From Molanna angustata (taxonomy: Eukaryota > Arthropoda > Insecta > Trichoptera > Molannidae): DNA of 64,000 bases. Shown piece after piece: positions 24,178 to 35,430 of the stretch. Each line of letters opens with the position of its first letter. Within the stretch, counting starts at the first letter, position 1. The notes below the pieces were generated by a model, which worked only from the letters and a program-made list of their open reading frames with translations, was not told where the DNA came from and ran no database searches. The stretch spans positions 6,562,149 to 6,626,148 of the forward strand of contig OY754964.1 in NCBI GenBank assembly GCA_963576475.1, read 5' to 3'. Both the position numbers and the translations under genes were made by a program.

Positions 24178-24432
24178 TCATAAGCTCCACATCCCAAGGT
24201 GGGACCTGGCTTCCAAAAGAAGTCTTCGCCATTCTGATCGGTCAGCGGCTCCTTGTCGCCAATTGACCACGCCCAAAGAGTCCAGGTCCCCCTGGACGCA
24301 GTCCATCCATCTCAACTTGGGTTCACCTACGCCTCTCACCCTCTGGTCTATGGTGAAGGTCTCTTCTGGCGGGCAGTTGCTCACTCATCCTCTCCACATG
24401 TCCAAGCCATCTGAGTCTCCCAATCCTTACAA
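24178..24432 (-). pseudogene. RTE-type LINE C-terminal relic
   Basis: The minus strand reads RIGRLRWLGHVERM in one frame. After a frameshift it reads GEPKLRWMDCVQGDLDSLGV, then NWRQGAADRSEWRRLL to a stop. The RLRWLGH...PKLRW.D.V..D...W...A.DR..WR arrangement is the conserved tail of RTE-clade ORFs, also seen at 40.4, 52.2 and 62.0 kb. Only the last ~85 residues remain. Confidence 0.75.
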
Positions 24433-24914
24433 ATACCCTAACGTCTACATCATCATATTGCTGGTACAGCTCGTGATTGTATTAATTACAATAACCGTGT
24501 TCCAAATCCAGAGAAAATAGATTCAAAGAGATGAGATATGAAAAAAATCAGCATCTGCCGAGAGTTGAATCCCAGACGTTAAAACTAAGCCAAAAGACTG
24601 TGCCATAGCAGTGGACAAAACTAAGAAGACAGATAAAGTTGAAGCGGAAATAAACATTAAACATGAAATAAATCTAAAACATGGTCTCTCATGGAGTATC
24701 ACACAAATATTCACTAATGAAACCAGTTCATGAGGTATTTATATTATGAAATAGAACAGCTAAGAACAAAAAAACTTTTGTTTTGTAATCACTCAATATA
24801 TGACTCTTTGGGTGCTTTACATATGCAATATAAGCAGATTTGGAATATTTAAGTTTAGACAATTTAAAAAAAACAATAAAAAAATAATGAATATGCCATT
24901 GAAACAAGTAGGTA

Positions 24915-25447
24915 CATATATATCCTCATACATTCCCTAAATTAAGCATAAATGCTTGTGTGAAATCTATGTGCCATCTATTTGTGAAATTATGAACAAA
25001 AATGTTGTTCATAATTTCACACATAGATGGCTGTAGTAAAAATTCCTTATTTTCAAGCGAAAAGAATTTCAGTATTACAATATATAGAACTTTCCAAATT
25101 GAATTGATAGGGATCTCATTAAAAAGGCATAATTGGTGAACGTTGCGCAAGCGCCTAAAGTGATCACGTAAACCAGCCGATGACAGGTCGTAAGCCCTGT
25201 AGGTGCCTTGATTTCCCGGTTCTCCTACAATAAATATTCCAACTTTGTCTCTATTGAGTTAATTAAAAATCTGTTAAAAAATATCTTTGACTCCCGACAG
25301 GGAAAAAAATCCAATGTTTGCGCATATGCAATAATAAAAATATTCGATAAATGCTTGTGTTATAGGTGAACGAAATCGGTCTGGCAGGATGCGAACTCGT
25401 GACCACTGGATAACTAATCCAGCGCGCTTACCGCTCTGACACCAAAC
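24915..25447 (-). repeat. tRNA-derived SINE (family A) split by a foldback-family insertion
   Basis: On the minus strand the head (25447 down to 25360) has an A-box-like GAGCGGTAAGCGCGCTGG and a B-box-like ACGAGTTCGCATCC, then CCGATTTCGTTCAC. The tail (24960 down to 24915) has CACAAGCATTTATGC. The same SINE is intact at 37281-37420. The two halves are separated by a 386-bp insertion flanked by a duplicated ATAAATGCTTGTG. Confidence 0.75.
24948..25359 (+). mobile_element. Foldback-family insertion with 13-bp target duplication
   Basis: Body 24961-25346, flanked by ATAAATGCTTGTG (24948-24960 and 25347-25359). One end is the family's constant terminus (GTTTGCGCATATGCAATAAT, then AAAAATATTCG). 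The other is a variable truncation point. It has a short internal hairpin around 24980-25025. A fixed A-rich end, a variable opposite end and a long duplication resemble target-primed retroposition. Confidence 0.8.
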
Positions 25448-25611
25448 ATCTGATTTTCTATGGACATCTTATTAGATATTGACATAATGTATTATTTTGA
25501 TGTCAATATGTAGTCTATTGTTGGGCTGGGTTAACTGTAGATAAAAAAAAAATTAGTTCGCCATACAAACTAAAATATCAAGTTTATGATAAAAAGTACT
25601 CATTTTTATAT

Positions 25612-26825
25612 AAAACTAGTGAACACCCGGCAAACTTCGTATTGCCTGTATAATTAAAAATTGTCCTCCATAACCACCCGTCGCTTCAGACTCTTCAATA
25701 CCTCCCATCCCTTCAGTTCTTCCCGTCCCTTCAGTACCTTCTGTCCCTTCAGTACCTCCCGTCCCTTCAGTACCTCCCTCAGTTACTCCCGTTCCTTCAG
25801 TTACTCCCGTCCCTTCAGTTACTCCCGTCCCTTCAGTTACTCCCGTCCCTTCAGTTACTCCCGTCCCTTCAGTTACTCCCGTCCCTTCAGTTACTCCCGT
25901 CCCTTCAGTTACTCCCGTCCCTTCAGTTACCCCCGTCCCTTCAGTTACCCCCGTCCCTTCAGTTACTCCCGTCCCTTCAGTTACTCCCGTCCCTTCAGTT
26001 ACTCCCGTCCCTTCAGTTACTCCCGTCCCTTCAGTTACTCCCGTCCCTTCAGTTACTCCCGTCCCTTCAGTTACTCCCGTCCCTTCAGTTACTCCCGTCC
26101 CTTCAGTTACTCCCGTCCTTTCAGTTACTCCCGTCCCTTCATTACCTCCCGTCCCTTCAGTAGGTCCCGGTCATACGCTCGACAATTCATCAAAGTTTCA
26201 TTGAAATTGATTGAACGGTTCCAATGATAGTCCACCTTCATCGGTAAAATGACCTGATACCCGATGAAGAAGAAGAAGAATTTTTTTTTAATCCAGAAAC
26301 CATCCCGGGCATACACTCGACAATTCTTCAAAGTTTCATTGAAATTGAATGAACGGTTCCCAGGATAGTCCACCTTCATAGGTAAAATGACCTGATACCC
26401 GATGAAGAAGAAGAAGAAGAAACATTTTTTAATCCAGGAACTATCCCGGTCATACGCTCGACAATTCACCAAAGTTTCATTGCAATCGGATGAACGGTTC
26501 TCAGGTTAGTCCACCTTCATATGTAAAATGACCTGATACCCGATGAAGAAGAAGAAGAAGAAAATATTTTAAATTCAGAAATCATCCCGGGCATACGATC
26601 GACAATTCACCAAAGTTTAATTGCAATCGGATGAACGGTTCCCAGGATAGTCTAAAACTCAATGAAGAAGAAGAGGAAGTTAAAATTTTTTGATCCAGAA
26701 ACCATCCCTGGTATACTCTCGACAGTTCACCAAAGTTTCATCGCAATCGGATGAACTGTTTAGGAGCGCATTCAACACATACATACAAACATTCAAATTT
26801 ATAATATAGATTAGATATTGTACAT
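25612..26825 (+). mobile_element. Composite minisatellite element, copy 1
   Basis: Starts CGGCAAACTTCGTATTGCCT, then carries an 18-bp minisatellite (25764-26150) and about four tandem ~140-bp units (26180-26780) with GACAATTCACCAAAGTTTCA and (GAA)n. It ends with GGAGCGCATTCAACACATAC, short CATA repeats and AATTTATAATATAGA. The same layout recurs at 53925-55665. It is non-coding. Confidence 0.8.
25764..26150 (+). repeat. 18-bp minisatellite (CAGTTACTCCCGTCCCTT)n
   Basis: About 21 near-identical 18-bp units. Because 18 is a multiple of three, a long low-complexity frame (repeating SRPFSY) stays open on this strand. This is a periodicity artefact rather than a protein gene. Confidence 0.95.
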
Positions 26826-26944
26826 ATAATTTGTACACTGGCGGGTTTATAGCAAATCGGCAATTTGTTCCAACCAACTAGAGTTAGTGTTAATGTATAC
26901 TCATAGAATTATATGTGTCTACTATGGCAATAAGGTTATGACAT

Positions 26945-27198
26945 GCACAGAAAAAACAGTTTTCTTCAGTCAAGAAAAATTGTTTCATATGTAACGAAAA
27001 TAATATTCTCTCAAATTAAGATTTTTTGTTTTATCTCAAAACAATATTTTCTTAATTCAAACAAATTTATTTTTATTTAAGAAAATACTGTTTTGAGATA
27101 AAACAAAAAAATCTTAATTTGAGAGAATATTTTTTTCGTTATATATGAAAAAATATTCTTGACTGAAGAAATTTTTTGAATTTTTTTTATCCGTGTGT
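26945..27198. mobile_element. Palindromic MITE
   Basis: The left arm (TTCTTCAGTCAAGAAAAATT ... TTTTGTTTTATCTCAAAACA) is matched in reverse on the right (TGTTTTGAGATAAAACAAAA ... TTCTTGACTGAAGAA). Arms are about 110 bp with several mismatches around a ~30-bp spacer. No ORF. Confidence 0.8.
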
Positions 27199-27254
27199 TA
27201 AAAATAAAAAATGAAATAAATATAGCATATGAAAGACAAAAACAGAAAAAGATA

Positions 27255-27495
27255 AAAACGAATGGGTTGTGGCCAACACTTAACTCCCCACACCATAATA
27301 AGCATTTATCTTTTCTTCTTGAAAGGTTGACAATCTCTAAATGCATTTTTATGATTTATATTTCTATTAGATTCTTTAAAAAATATAAGATTCCCACGGG
27401 ACAAACTTTTCACAGTACACCATACACACAAGAACATTGTCACGAAACTCATAGTATGTATTTTCTACATGATACCTGTTGAGAAATTTTAAGTA
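27255..27495 (+). mobile_element. Short Helentron-like relic without satellite
   Basis: Starts GAATGGGTTGTGGCCAACAC and then ACTCCCCACACC, the diverged 5' end of the 8.2-kb elements. After about 130 bp it joins sequence like their 3' part (CATACACACAAGAACATTGTCACG ... ATGATACCTGTTGAGAAATT). The satellite array is absent. Confidence 0.7.
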
Positions 27496-27849
27496 AAGTA
27501 ACATACTAGCAAGATGATCATGTATGAGACAGTGTATCAATGCTGATATTTGACATATTACCTTGTAGTTGCCCGAGAAGTAATACATATATAAAATAAG
27601 TAAAAATAAGTAAATAATATAAATGTTGTCTGTTCTTCCCCCACCACCACCCGTTCTGCTTATGGGGACTAATAACGGCCCCTTGCTAAACTCTGAAAGA
27701 ACACATAAAGAACATACGAAGAGTCCGGAGAACTCTAAAATCTTGCAGACAATGCACTAAATGTGCCAAAGAGAGTTAATCATGTTGAAACAACTGGCTC
27801 ACTGCTCAGTGATAGTGAAGATAATAGTGCACCGAATTTAAGACAGAAA

Positions 27850-29000
27850 GTCTTGAAAGCCCTAAAGTTGCTCTTCGTGGCTACAAGGTCCGCATGTCCA
27901 ATGGGTCCAAAGAAATTCCCTCGAACATCGTCGTAGAGTTCTCGTCGGAAAGTTGACACGGAGAAGTTAGTGCATTCCCATAGGATATGATCAGAAGTCT
28001 GTTCAGGGTTATCACAAAACTGACATGAGGACGAATCGGATAAGTGAAAACGAAAGAGATAACTTTTGAAACTACCTTATCCAGTAAGGAATTGCGTGGT
28101 CCAATAATCGGGAACAATCCGCGAGGAAAAAAATAGAGTCCTCACATCAGGAAGAAATAAAAATGTCAGTCTGCCCACGGAAGAATAAGACCAGCGACGT
28201 TGACAAGCATCTAAAAGAGAACTCCGGGCCAAGTTCTCTATCTCTCCACGAACTGTGGGTAAATTTACAGGTGGGAGAGAAACACCACCCAAAATTGAGC
28301 TTCGGCCTCTATACAGGTTGTGAATTGAAGCTCGTCGCTGTGTTTCCAGATCAAGGGGAGCCATACCTGTGAGAATAGAAAGTGTGTCGGTAGCGCAGGT
28401 TCTGTAAGCCTTTGCTAAAGCTATTAGAGCGAAGCGCTGTCCAGAAAGCAGCAGACGTCTAATGTATTGGGTTTCACAACGATGAACCCAACAAGGAGCG
28501 GCTTAACACATAATACTCAGAAAGGTAGCGTTGTAAAACAGTCTTGCTACTGGAAATTTAAGGCCCCAACTGGCTCGGGCAAGACGTGAAATCTTTTGGA
28601 AGGCTATTTTTGCACTATCGGATACAGCACGAACATGGTATTGGAAAGTTAGGCCTCTATCTAGTGTAACACCCAAAACTTTGACCCTATCCTTAAATAT
28701 TACACGCGTATTGATAAATTTGATGAAGGGAGGACTTTTCATTATGTCTTTTAACACTAACCCATATGTCTTCTTAGGTGCGAAATTGAGTCTATGACTT
28801 ATACCCCAATCTGCAACAGAAGAAAGAAACTGAGTAGCTGCGCGCTCAATAAGTGCTCGGGTGTTACCTTGAATAAGGATTGTAGCATCATCGGCATATG
28901 CCAAAATACCGCAGTCCGTAGGCGTTGAAAGTGATAGAAGGTCGTCGAACAAGATGTTCCATAACACCCGATGCTAATTGGTCGCCAGTGCAAATCCTGT
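27850..29000 (-). pseudogene. R1-like LINE relic (reverse transcriptase C-terminal half)
   Basis: The minus-strand frame (28967-28503) contains LAYADD, the catalytic reverse transcriptase box, then ADWGISHRLNFAPKKTYGLV and VKVLGVTLD. Further on, MAPLDLETQRRASIHNLYRG is conserved. Across an in-frame stop (TG*GSF) comes a CCHC knuckle, C-x2-C-x8-H-x4-C (CQFCDNPEQTSDHILWEC). This order is typical of R1-group ORF2. Stops and frameshifts at both ends, including near the GxPQG region at ~28980, show it is dead. It lies between two Helentron-like fragments. Confidence 0.75.
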
Positions 29001-29078
29001 CCACCGGGCATGGCCACATGTCTATTAGTAAAATAGCTCTTCACTATTTTATATATGTTGCAAGGAACCTTAATGTTG

Positions 29079-29358
29079 TATATGGAAAACTAATCAGCTC
29101 TTGGTCTATGCCCTTTACACATATGATGTTAATATGAAGTCGATCGGACTTATAGTTTGGGCTGTAGAGAGGACACAAAAAGGATAATCCGTACGCCGCG
29201 CGCCGAACGCCGCCGTACGCCATACATACAAACAAATCACGACGAAACTCACATTGTTCACTCTCTACCTGATACCCGTTGAGAAATTGATGTAAAAAAA
29301 TACGCTTAAAAGTTGTGAAATCATGACTCTTCACTATTCCATAGTGTGGAGAGTAAAA
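29079..29358 (+). mobile_element. 3' end of a Helentron-like element
   Basis: Matches the 3' section of the 8.2-kb elements: ATGGAAAACTAATCAGCTCT, then GACTTATAGTTTGGGCTGTA, a degenerate GTACGCC run, GAAATCATGACTCTTCACTA and the terminal GTGTGGAGAGTAAAAA. No satellite units are attached. Confidence 0.8.
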
Positions 29359-29424
29359 ATAATGAATATAATAACAGTTCATAGTAATGATAGGAAAACA
29401 AAAGGATAAGGAGATTAAGAAGAA

Positions 29425-29710
29425 ATCAGGTTTTATCTGATAGATATTTTTGCTTTGGTCTTTTTTTTTGAGATATCCGACGTAATATTAGGACTTAGAA
29501 TATTCCATAGCCTTGCTGATTGTACTTAAAACGAAGAGCTTAAAAATTCAGTACTATGAATTGGAATAGACAGTAAAGTACGTTCAGCAGATCGGAGTGG
29601 ACGCCCGTGGCTTGAAAAATAAGTGAATTTATCTTTGAGATATTGAGGTAAGTCTAGCCAAGATACGGTTACGTCGTTATCGTATCTTGGGCCAACAAAT
29701 AATATTACGG
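29425..29710 (-). pseudogene. Jockey/CR1-like LINE C-terminal relic
   Basis: The minus strand reads PQYLKDKFTYFSSHGRPLRS, AERTLLSIPIHSTEFLSSSF, a stop, then VQSARLWNILSPNITSDISK. LRSAERT...SF...ARLWN.L...I matches the conserved end of Jockey/CR1-type ORF2. Related fragments lie at 17.1, 40.9 and 57.5 kb. Confidence 0.75.
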
Positions 29711-29719
29711 TAATAAGAA

Positions 29720-30450
29720 ATGTGATTAGTTTTTGTTAGTCTAAAGATAAAATGGATGCAAACATTTATCTTCCTTCCAACTATTTATTTATGTACCTTT
29801 TTAAAGAAACTTCAAACTACAATAATTTATCAAAAATCTTGGGACTTCGACGCTAAGTAGGAAACAGAACGGCGACGAAGAGCACCAGGAAATTAAATTA
29901 TGAAGGATTATTTATAAAATCTTCTAGAAGCACAGTTCACTCACATTTTATCTTTAGGTACCTACTAAAAGGAAAAGTATTGGGAAGGTAGGTACCGACG
30001 CGAAAATTTTTACCCCATTCTAGGCTTTTTTCAGTTGTAACATTGTATGTTATCTATGGCACCCAACTGAATCTTGAACTAAAAATAAATTATTAGAAAA
30101 AAACAATTTAAAAGAAGAATTTATTGGAAAAGGATTTAGTATACCTAGAAGGTTGTATTTCACATGCGCGATGTATATTCCCCATAAAACAATGTCGAAA
30201 ACGTCGCGAAAAGGTCTAACAATGATAAAAAATCCGAAATCGTTCCGAATATTTTCCATCTAAAGCTTCGTTTTTCCGACGAGCGACCCTCGGCTTAATT
30301 TTCCCCTGTTGCTAGTCAGGATTCCGAGCTTTTGAGAGTCTGTCTCTTATGTGTCAAAATTGACAGAAAGTCCAATACCATCGAGTAGAAAAAAACTAAG
30401 CAAACCTCAAGTAAGATTTTTGGGTTTCGAAAATGCGTCAGTTTTTTGTT
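29720..30450. other. Unassigned DNA upstream of an inferred first exon
   Basis: No gene or repeat recognised. Base composition shifts from AT-rich towards CpG-containing sequence from about 30240. Confidence 0.4.
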
Positions 30451-30555
30451 TAAGTGCCGTCATTTCTAGGCCGTCTCGCTTGTCGCTTGATACGGCACAG
30501 ATCAAAACGGAGAGAAATTTCACGGTTCCCAGACGAGAGATTTTGAGATAGGTCT

Positions 30556-31086
30556 TCAGTCAGTTTTCAGAGTTGAGCGTCGGAGGTTGTGTCGCCCGTC
30601 GCTTCGCATAATCTTCGTATCTCAAATCTTGTTTGCCGGTGAACAGCTGTTATTCGTTATCATTCGTCGAGATTCATGATCGAAAATTGTTTATAATTTT
30701 CGATTCGACCGCGTTGTTGTTTTGAGTGATTTTTGTGATTGTTTATTTTGTTTTTTTTTGTTTGTTTATTTTTGTTTCCGTCTGGCGTTTCGATATTACA
30801 ACAATAAAAATACGAATCTACGTATACCGGATGTTTTTGGATTAGATATTTTTTTTTAAATTGAACTCAGTTTTTTTTTCTGTGACTCTAATATTAAGTT
30901 ATATTTTTGTTTTGTTAAAGTTTTCGCCAATTGCGTGATAACATTTCACTATTGAATTCAAATTGTCAGTGTAATTTGTTTGGGACTTTCTGTTATCAGT
31001 AAAGGCACGTGTTTGAATTCTTAAGTGCTTTAGGGTATTATTTGATATTTTTTTTGTTTGGATTGAAGATTTTCAACTTCGTAAAG
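30556..31086 (+). other. Inferred non-coding first exon of an unknown gene
   Basis: The arthropod initiator pair TCAGTCAGT (30556) opens a CpG-richer stretch (30460-30720) that contrasts with the AT-rich surroundings. A strong donor, AAAG|GTAAGAAT, follows at 31086|31087. No ATG-led ORF of note lies between them, as expected for a long 5' UTR exon. The coding exons would be downstream on the + strand, possibly outside the window. This is inference from composition and splice signals. Confidence 0.4.
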
Positions 31087-31424
31087 GTAAGAATTTCAAA
31101 AAGAATTTATTTTTAACAGGTTGTACATGTATGTAACTGATATTCTAGCTTTTAATGAGATAAATCTTCAGCAGATATAAATACGATTGTTAATAATTAT
31201 TGTAAATAGATATGCTAAAAATATTTATTTTGAAAAAAATAATACAATGAAATACACGTTGTTTGGAATAGTTGCCTTTTGACAAAACTCGTCTTTTTGC
31301 ATTTTATTGTGTATAAATAAATAAATAAATAAAATTCTTGTATTTATAACATTGACTAATGACATTCATTCTATCGTCCACCTGTGGTAAGAAGTTCGAC
31401 TTATGCCCCACGTTCTGGATCCGA

Positions 31425-31610
31425 TTCAAGCAATTATAGCTTATAATTTTGATTATAAGCCATAGAAGGAATTTCGCAACTATCGATCATGGCTTACAAT
31501 TTTGAAGCAATCACTGAAGCAATTATGGTTTATAATTTTGAAGCAACCACTGAAGCAATTATGGCTTATAATTTTGATTATAAGCCATTGAAGCAATTTT
31601 GATGAAATTG
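31425..31610 (+). repeat. Short tandem/inverted repeat GAAGCAATTATGGCTTATAA
   Basis: Three or four imperfect units of GAAGCAATTATGG(C/T)TTATAATTTTGA, some with the inverted TTATAAGCCAT. Non-coding. Confidence 0.7.
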
Positions 31611-31787
31611 TAATTTGTTCAAAAATCGCTACATGCACTTATTAAGAAATTGTTCATTATTTATATTTTTACATTTCGCGTTGTTTATGTAAAACGATTT
31701 ATTTAAATAAATTTTATTAATCATTTAAACTAAATTATGATTAACTAAGTTTAGTTTGTCGATCGACAATTCTTGATAGAACTCCAT

Positions 31788-31921
31788 TGTATGTTGATAT
31801 GTTATAAAAATATAAAAATATATAGTTCTATTGTATTTATTAGATACGAAACGCGTCAATAATCTAATAAATACAATACAACTATATCCAAGTATTTTTA
31901 TATTTTTATAACATATCAACG
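31788..31921. repeat. Hairpin repeat (about 60-bp arms)
   Basis: TGTTGATATGTTATAAAAAT ... TGTATTTATTAGAT (left) is matched in reverse by ATCTAATAAATACAATACA ... ATTTTTATAACATATCAACG (right) around a short centre, GAAACGCGTCAATA. Probably a small MITE. Confidence 0.7.
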
Positions 31922-32705
31922 TAAATTATGATTCTTAAGTAAGTTGTTCCTTTCATTTTTCTCAGAGTAATACCTGTTATTCTTGTAGTTATATTTAATT
32001 AATATGAAATGGGTAATTTTGAACTAAAAAAGAATGGTGTAAATTATTATAAGTACCTAATTTACTTTGAGGAGTGTAAATTTCAATTAACATCTATGCA
32101 TTAAACAGATTACATAATGGATTAGGTACTTACCTATAATCCGCAGGATTATTGTGAATTATAATTTAATGTCAATCATATGAAAATCTCAAACAGTGTG
32201 TAGTGAGTGAGATTGTGTTTATTTTCTATGTAATAATCAAAACATTTACCTCGGCAACACATTAGTTATTAATTAAATAATGATGTGTTTAATTAATCCA
32301 ATGTGATATAATATTAATACATTCTTGGCCTTCTAACCATTCCAACCCTCTCCACTACCTAACATTCTATATATTTTTTGTATCAGTAGTAAAGTTAATG
32401 AATGTATCGGTAGAGTTGATGAGCAAAATCGGAGTATCTTTTAAAGAAGCCAGTAAAATCTCACGGTGAGTTTTTTGAACCCACATAGTATGAGAGAATA
32501 ATAGTAGTGATATGTCTTCATTGGCTTGTCACAAAAAAATGAAATACCTTTTGCTTTTTTAAGATTACAGCGCAGTAATAAAATTTCAGTCTTGATGTGT
32601 TTGTAACAACAAACCAAAATGCAATGCCGCGCAGCGAGAAAAATTCAGTCTTTTGTTGTTTATAATGTACGATTGTTATATTTATTCGAATATTTTTTAT
32701 AGTTG
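31922..32705. other. AT-rich DNA, nothing recognised
   Basis: No ORF, repeat or RNA gene could be identified. If the inferred exon at 30.55 kb is real, this is intronic. Confidence 0.4.
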
Positions 32706-32709
32706 AACA

Positions 32710-33068
32710 TTTTCATTTATTCATTTATTCATTTACTTTTACATAAAAAATATTTAATATACATACAGCGCAAGTGACAACAATAAGAAAAATTTTAGAA
32801 CATATAAAATTTCAAAATTACATTACATTTTACAGTAGGTATATCATACATTTTAATAATAAAAATACAATTTACAGTGGGAATGTAATTTTTCCAAACT
32901 ACTACGCTGCATTAAATATATTGTCTCATTGGACGCCCAACTAGGTAAACCTGTTTTAGGACGTCCGATAAGTAGTAGTACTTGTCAATTAGTATCAATA
33001 ACCAGTATCAGCACATACATAATGATACAAAAATATGTAGGCTTTACAAAGTTAATAATCTGAATATA
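32710..33068 (-). other. 3' UTR and tail of the LINE at 33-35 kb
   Basis: Continues on the minus strand from the LINE stop codon to a tail of (AATGAATA)-type repeats (32711-32735). An octamer-like tail rather than poly(A) is a feature of CR1/L2-group elements. Confidence 0.6.
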
Positions 33069-35050
33069 CTAGAGTGCAGTCAATATATTATTTGACTCCT
33101 CTATACCAATGAATATAAGCCAAGCAATTATTGTTTTTTTTAGCACAACTCTTTTCATCATTTTCCAATCATCAGGCAGTATGTTAAACATTTTGGGGCC
33201 AAGAAAGTTAAAATTACGTTGAGCGAATGTGGTTTTTGTTTTTTTCTTTATAATAATGGACTTTTGAGAATTACGAGTGGGGTATGAGTGGGTAGCTATC
33301 GGATATTCCTGTCTATGTTTGTGAGTATGTAGAATTATTTTGCTAATGTATAGTTGTCTAACATTTAGGACTTTAAAATCAGTAAATAATTGATTACTGG
33401 GATATCTGAATGGTTTATTAAGTATTATTCGTATTATTGATTTTTGAACTTTTAAAAGTGGATCCATAACGGTCATACTACATCCCCCCCATCCAATACA
33501 TCCATACTGCATCACTGAATTACATAGTGCATAGTAAATTTGTCTTAGATCCTGAATTTCAAGGATATTTTTGGTGTTGACAAATATAAATATGAGTTTT
33601 TTCAACTTTTTACAAATATAATCTACATGTACATTCCATTTAAGAAATTTATCTATGTATATGCCCAAATATTTCACACTTTCGACTGAATCAATAGTTT
33701 TACAATCGCATATATTTAATGTACTTGGAGATATACATTGGTGTATTTTTATCCGTTGTGGGTTTTTTGGTTGACCGGTTTCAGTTGGACTGAAACATAT
33801 CGTTTTTGTTTTTTCCACATTTAATGTTAGCAAATTACAGTTTAGCCATTCTTTAACCTCGTTGATATCCTTTTCAGCTTTCCCGTGTACATTAGACCAA
33901 TTGCTATCTTCATATAATAACACTGTGTCATCCGCAAATGTAATTATATGTCCCGTTCTTTTGCTATTGCATAGCTCGTTGATGTAGATTGTAAATAGAA
34001 TCGGTCCCAGTGTACTACCTTGAGGCACTCCAAATCGCAGTTCTTCACATTCACTGAATGTATCATCAACTCTTACTTTTTGGGTTCGTCCTGTAATATA
34101 GCTTTTCATCCAATTAAGTAGGTTATTTTTGATACCAATATTAGATAGTCTTTTGATTAGAATTTGGTGTGAGATAGTGTCAAACGCTTTAGCTAAATCT
34201 AAGAATATAGCAATACATTTTTTTCCACTGTCGACCTGATGCGTAATAATATCAGTAAGTCTGGCAATTGCGTCATCAGCTCCTAAATCGTTTCGAAAGC
34301 CGAATTGATTCTGTGAGAGAATATTGTATTTATTAAAATATGTTGTTAGGCGACTTTTAACAATTTTTTCGATTATTTTCGCACTTGTATTAAGTAAAGA
34401 TATAGGTCTGTAATTTTCAATTTGGGTTTTAGAGCCATTTTTGTGAATCGGGATTACAGTGGATTCTTTTAAATGGTTAGGGAATATTCCTTGTGAAAAA
34501 CTTAAATTAAATATATGCGCTAGGGGAATAGATACTTGATGTTTTAGTGTTTTTAGTAATTTTGAGCTAATGTCATCTGGACCCATCGCATGCGTGTTCT
34601 TCAATTCATCGATAAACTTAACAATTTCCGTTGGTGAAGTTTTAATATCCGTTATTTGATAGGGGACTGATATTTCATTGATATTTTGTTGTATAGAATT
34701 TTCTGTTTGTTTATTAGTATATTTTAGAATATCATTAGCTAATCTAGATCCAACTGAGGTGAAATGTTTGTTTGCAAGGTTAGCAATTGTTTTTTTATCT
34801 TCAATTGTTATGTTATCGATTACTATTCGTTGGAATTGAGATGATATATTTGTTTTTGTTTTAGTTATTTCGCGCATTATGTTCCACATAGTTTTGGGTG
34901 ATTTTGAATTATCCTCATATAATATTTTCTTGTAGTAATTTATTTTAGCCGTATTCAGGACAGCTTTGCATATATTTCTATATGTTTTGTATTCATGTTG
35001 TAATAAAAAATTTTCAGCGTTTTTATTTGCTTTGCTATACATAATAATAT
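33069..35050 (-). CDS. LINE ORF2, reverse transcriptase (CR1/Jockey group), 5'-truncated
   Basis: This is the longest intact frame in the window, 670 codons as read. It encodes the reverse transcriptase part of a non-LTR retrotransposon that copies its own RNA at the target site. Visible boxes, in residues of the frame: GPDDISSKLLK (167-177), YRPISLL (224-230), NQFGFR (258-263), FLDLAKAFD with catalytic Asp (293-301), GVPQGSTLGP (351-360), FADD catalytic pair (382-385), KYLGIYID further on, then a C-terminal domain with HSYPTR and FNFLGPKMFNILPDDW. The endonuclease domain is missing, so the copy is 5'-truncated. The apparent N-terminus (poly-Tyr) is translated TTA microsatellite, so the true element begins near 35040. 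There are no internal stops, so insertion is fairly recent. I cannot settle the clade between CR1 and Jockey. Confidence 0.85.
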
Positions 35051-35070
35051 AATAATAATAATAATAATTC
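35040..35070 (-). repeat. (TTA)n at the 5' truncation point of the LINE
   Basis: A (TAA/TTA)n microsatellite at the LINE 5' junction. It is read through by the LINE frame and probably belongs to the target site. Confidence 0.7.
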
Positions 35071-35089
35071 TCCTTGCTCAAGTGGTGAG

Positions 35090-35262
35090 TTTATTGCCGT
35101 ATGGCAATTTCTTCCAACTAACCAGTGTTTCCAGCCCAGAGAAGCAACATTAGCGTGAGAAATGAATTTAATTAAATTTCTCCTCTGCTGGGAATCGATC
35201 CCAGGACGTCCGCACAGAAACCGAACGGCTCACCATCTGTGCCACGGCGGTCGGCAGACATG
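35090..35262 (-). repeat. tRNA-derived SINE (family B)
   Basis: The minus strand has an A-box-like TGGTGAGCCGTTCGG and a B-box-like GGGATCGATTCCC, followed by AGCAGAGGAG and a body shared with 21800-21935 (TTGCTTCTCTGGGCTG). It lacks a pairable acceptor stem, so it is not a tRNA gene. Confidence 0.75.
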
Positions 35263-35264
35263 AG

Positions 35265-35430
35265 GCAAACATACGCAAAAATTGGATTTTTTCCTTGTCT
35301 ATTGTATTAACATCTCAATAGACACGAAGTTTAGGTCCTGTAGGTGCCTCGAATTCTTGGTTCTCCTATAATATTCCAACTTCGTCTCTATTGAGATGTT
35401 GAAAATTCGATTAATATATTTTTGATAAGT
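35265..35430. repeat. Foldback-family repeat, old hairpin copy
   Basis: Contains CATACGCAAAAATTGGATTT, ATCTCAATAGACACGAAGTT and then the inverted AACTTCGTCTCTATTGAGAT. A shortened, diverged version of the palindrome at 20000-20341. Confidence 0.75.

Noticed and set aside
25661..26227. 188-codon frame of repeated SRPFSY
   Set aside because: Generated by the 18-bp minisatellite (a multiple of three). There is no start context, codon bias or conservation, and it ends in unrelated repeat sequence.
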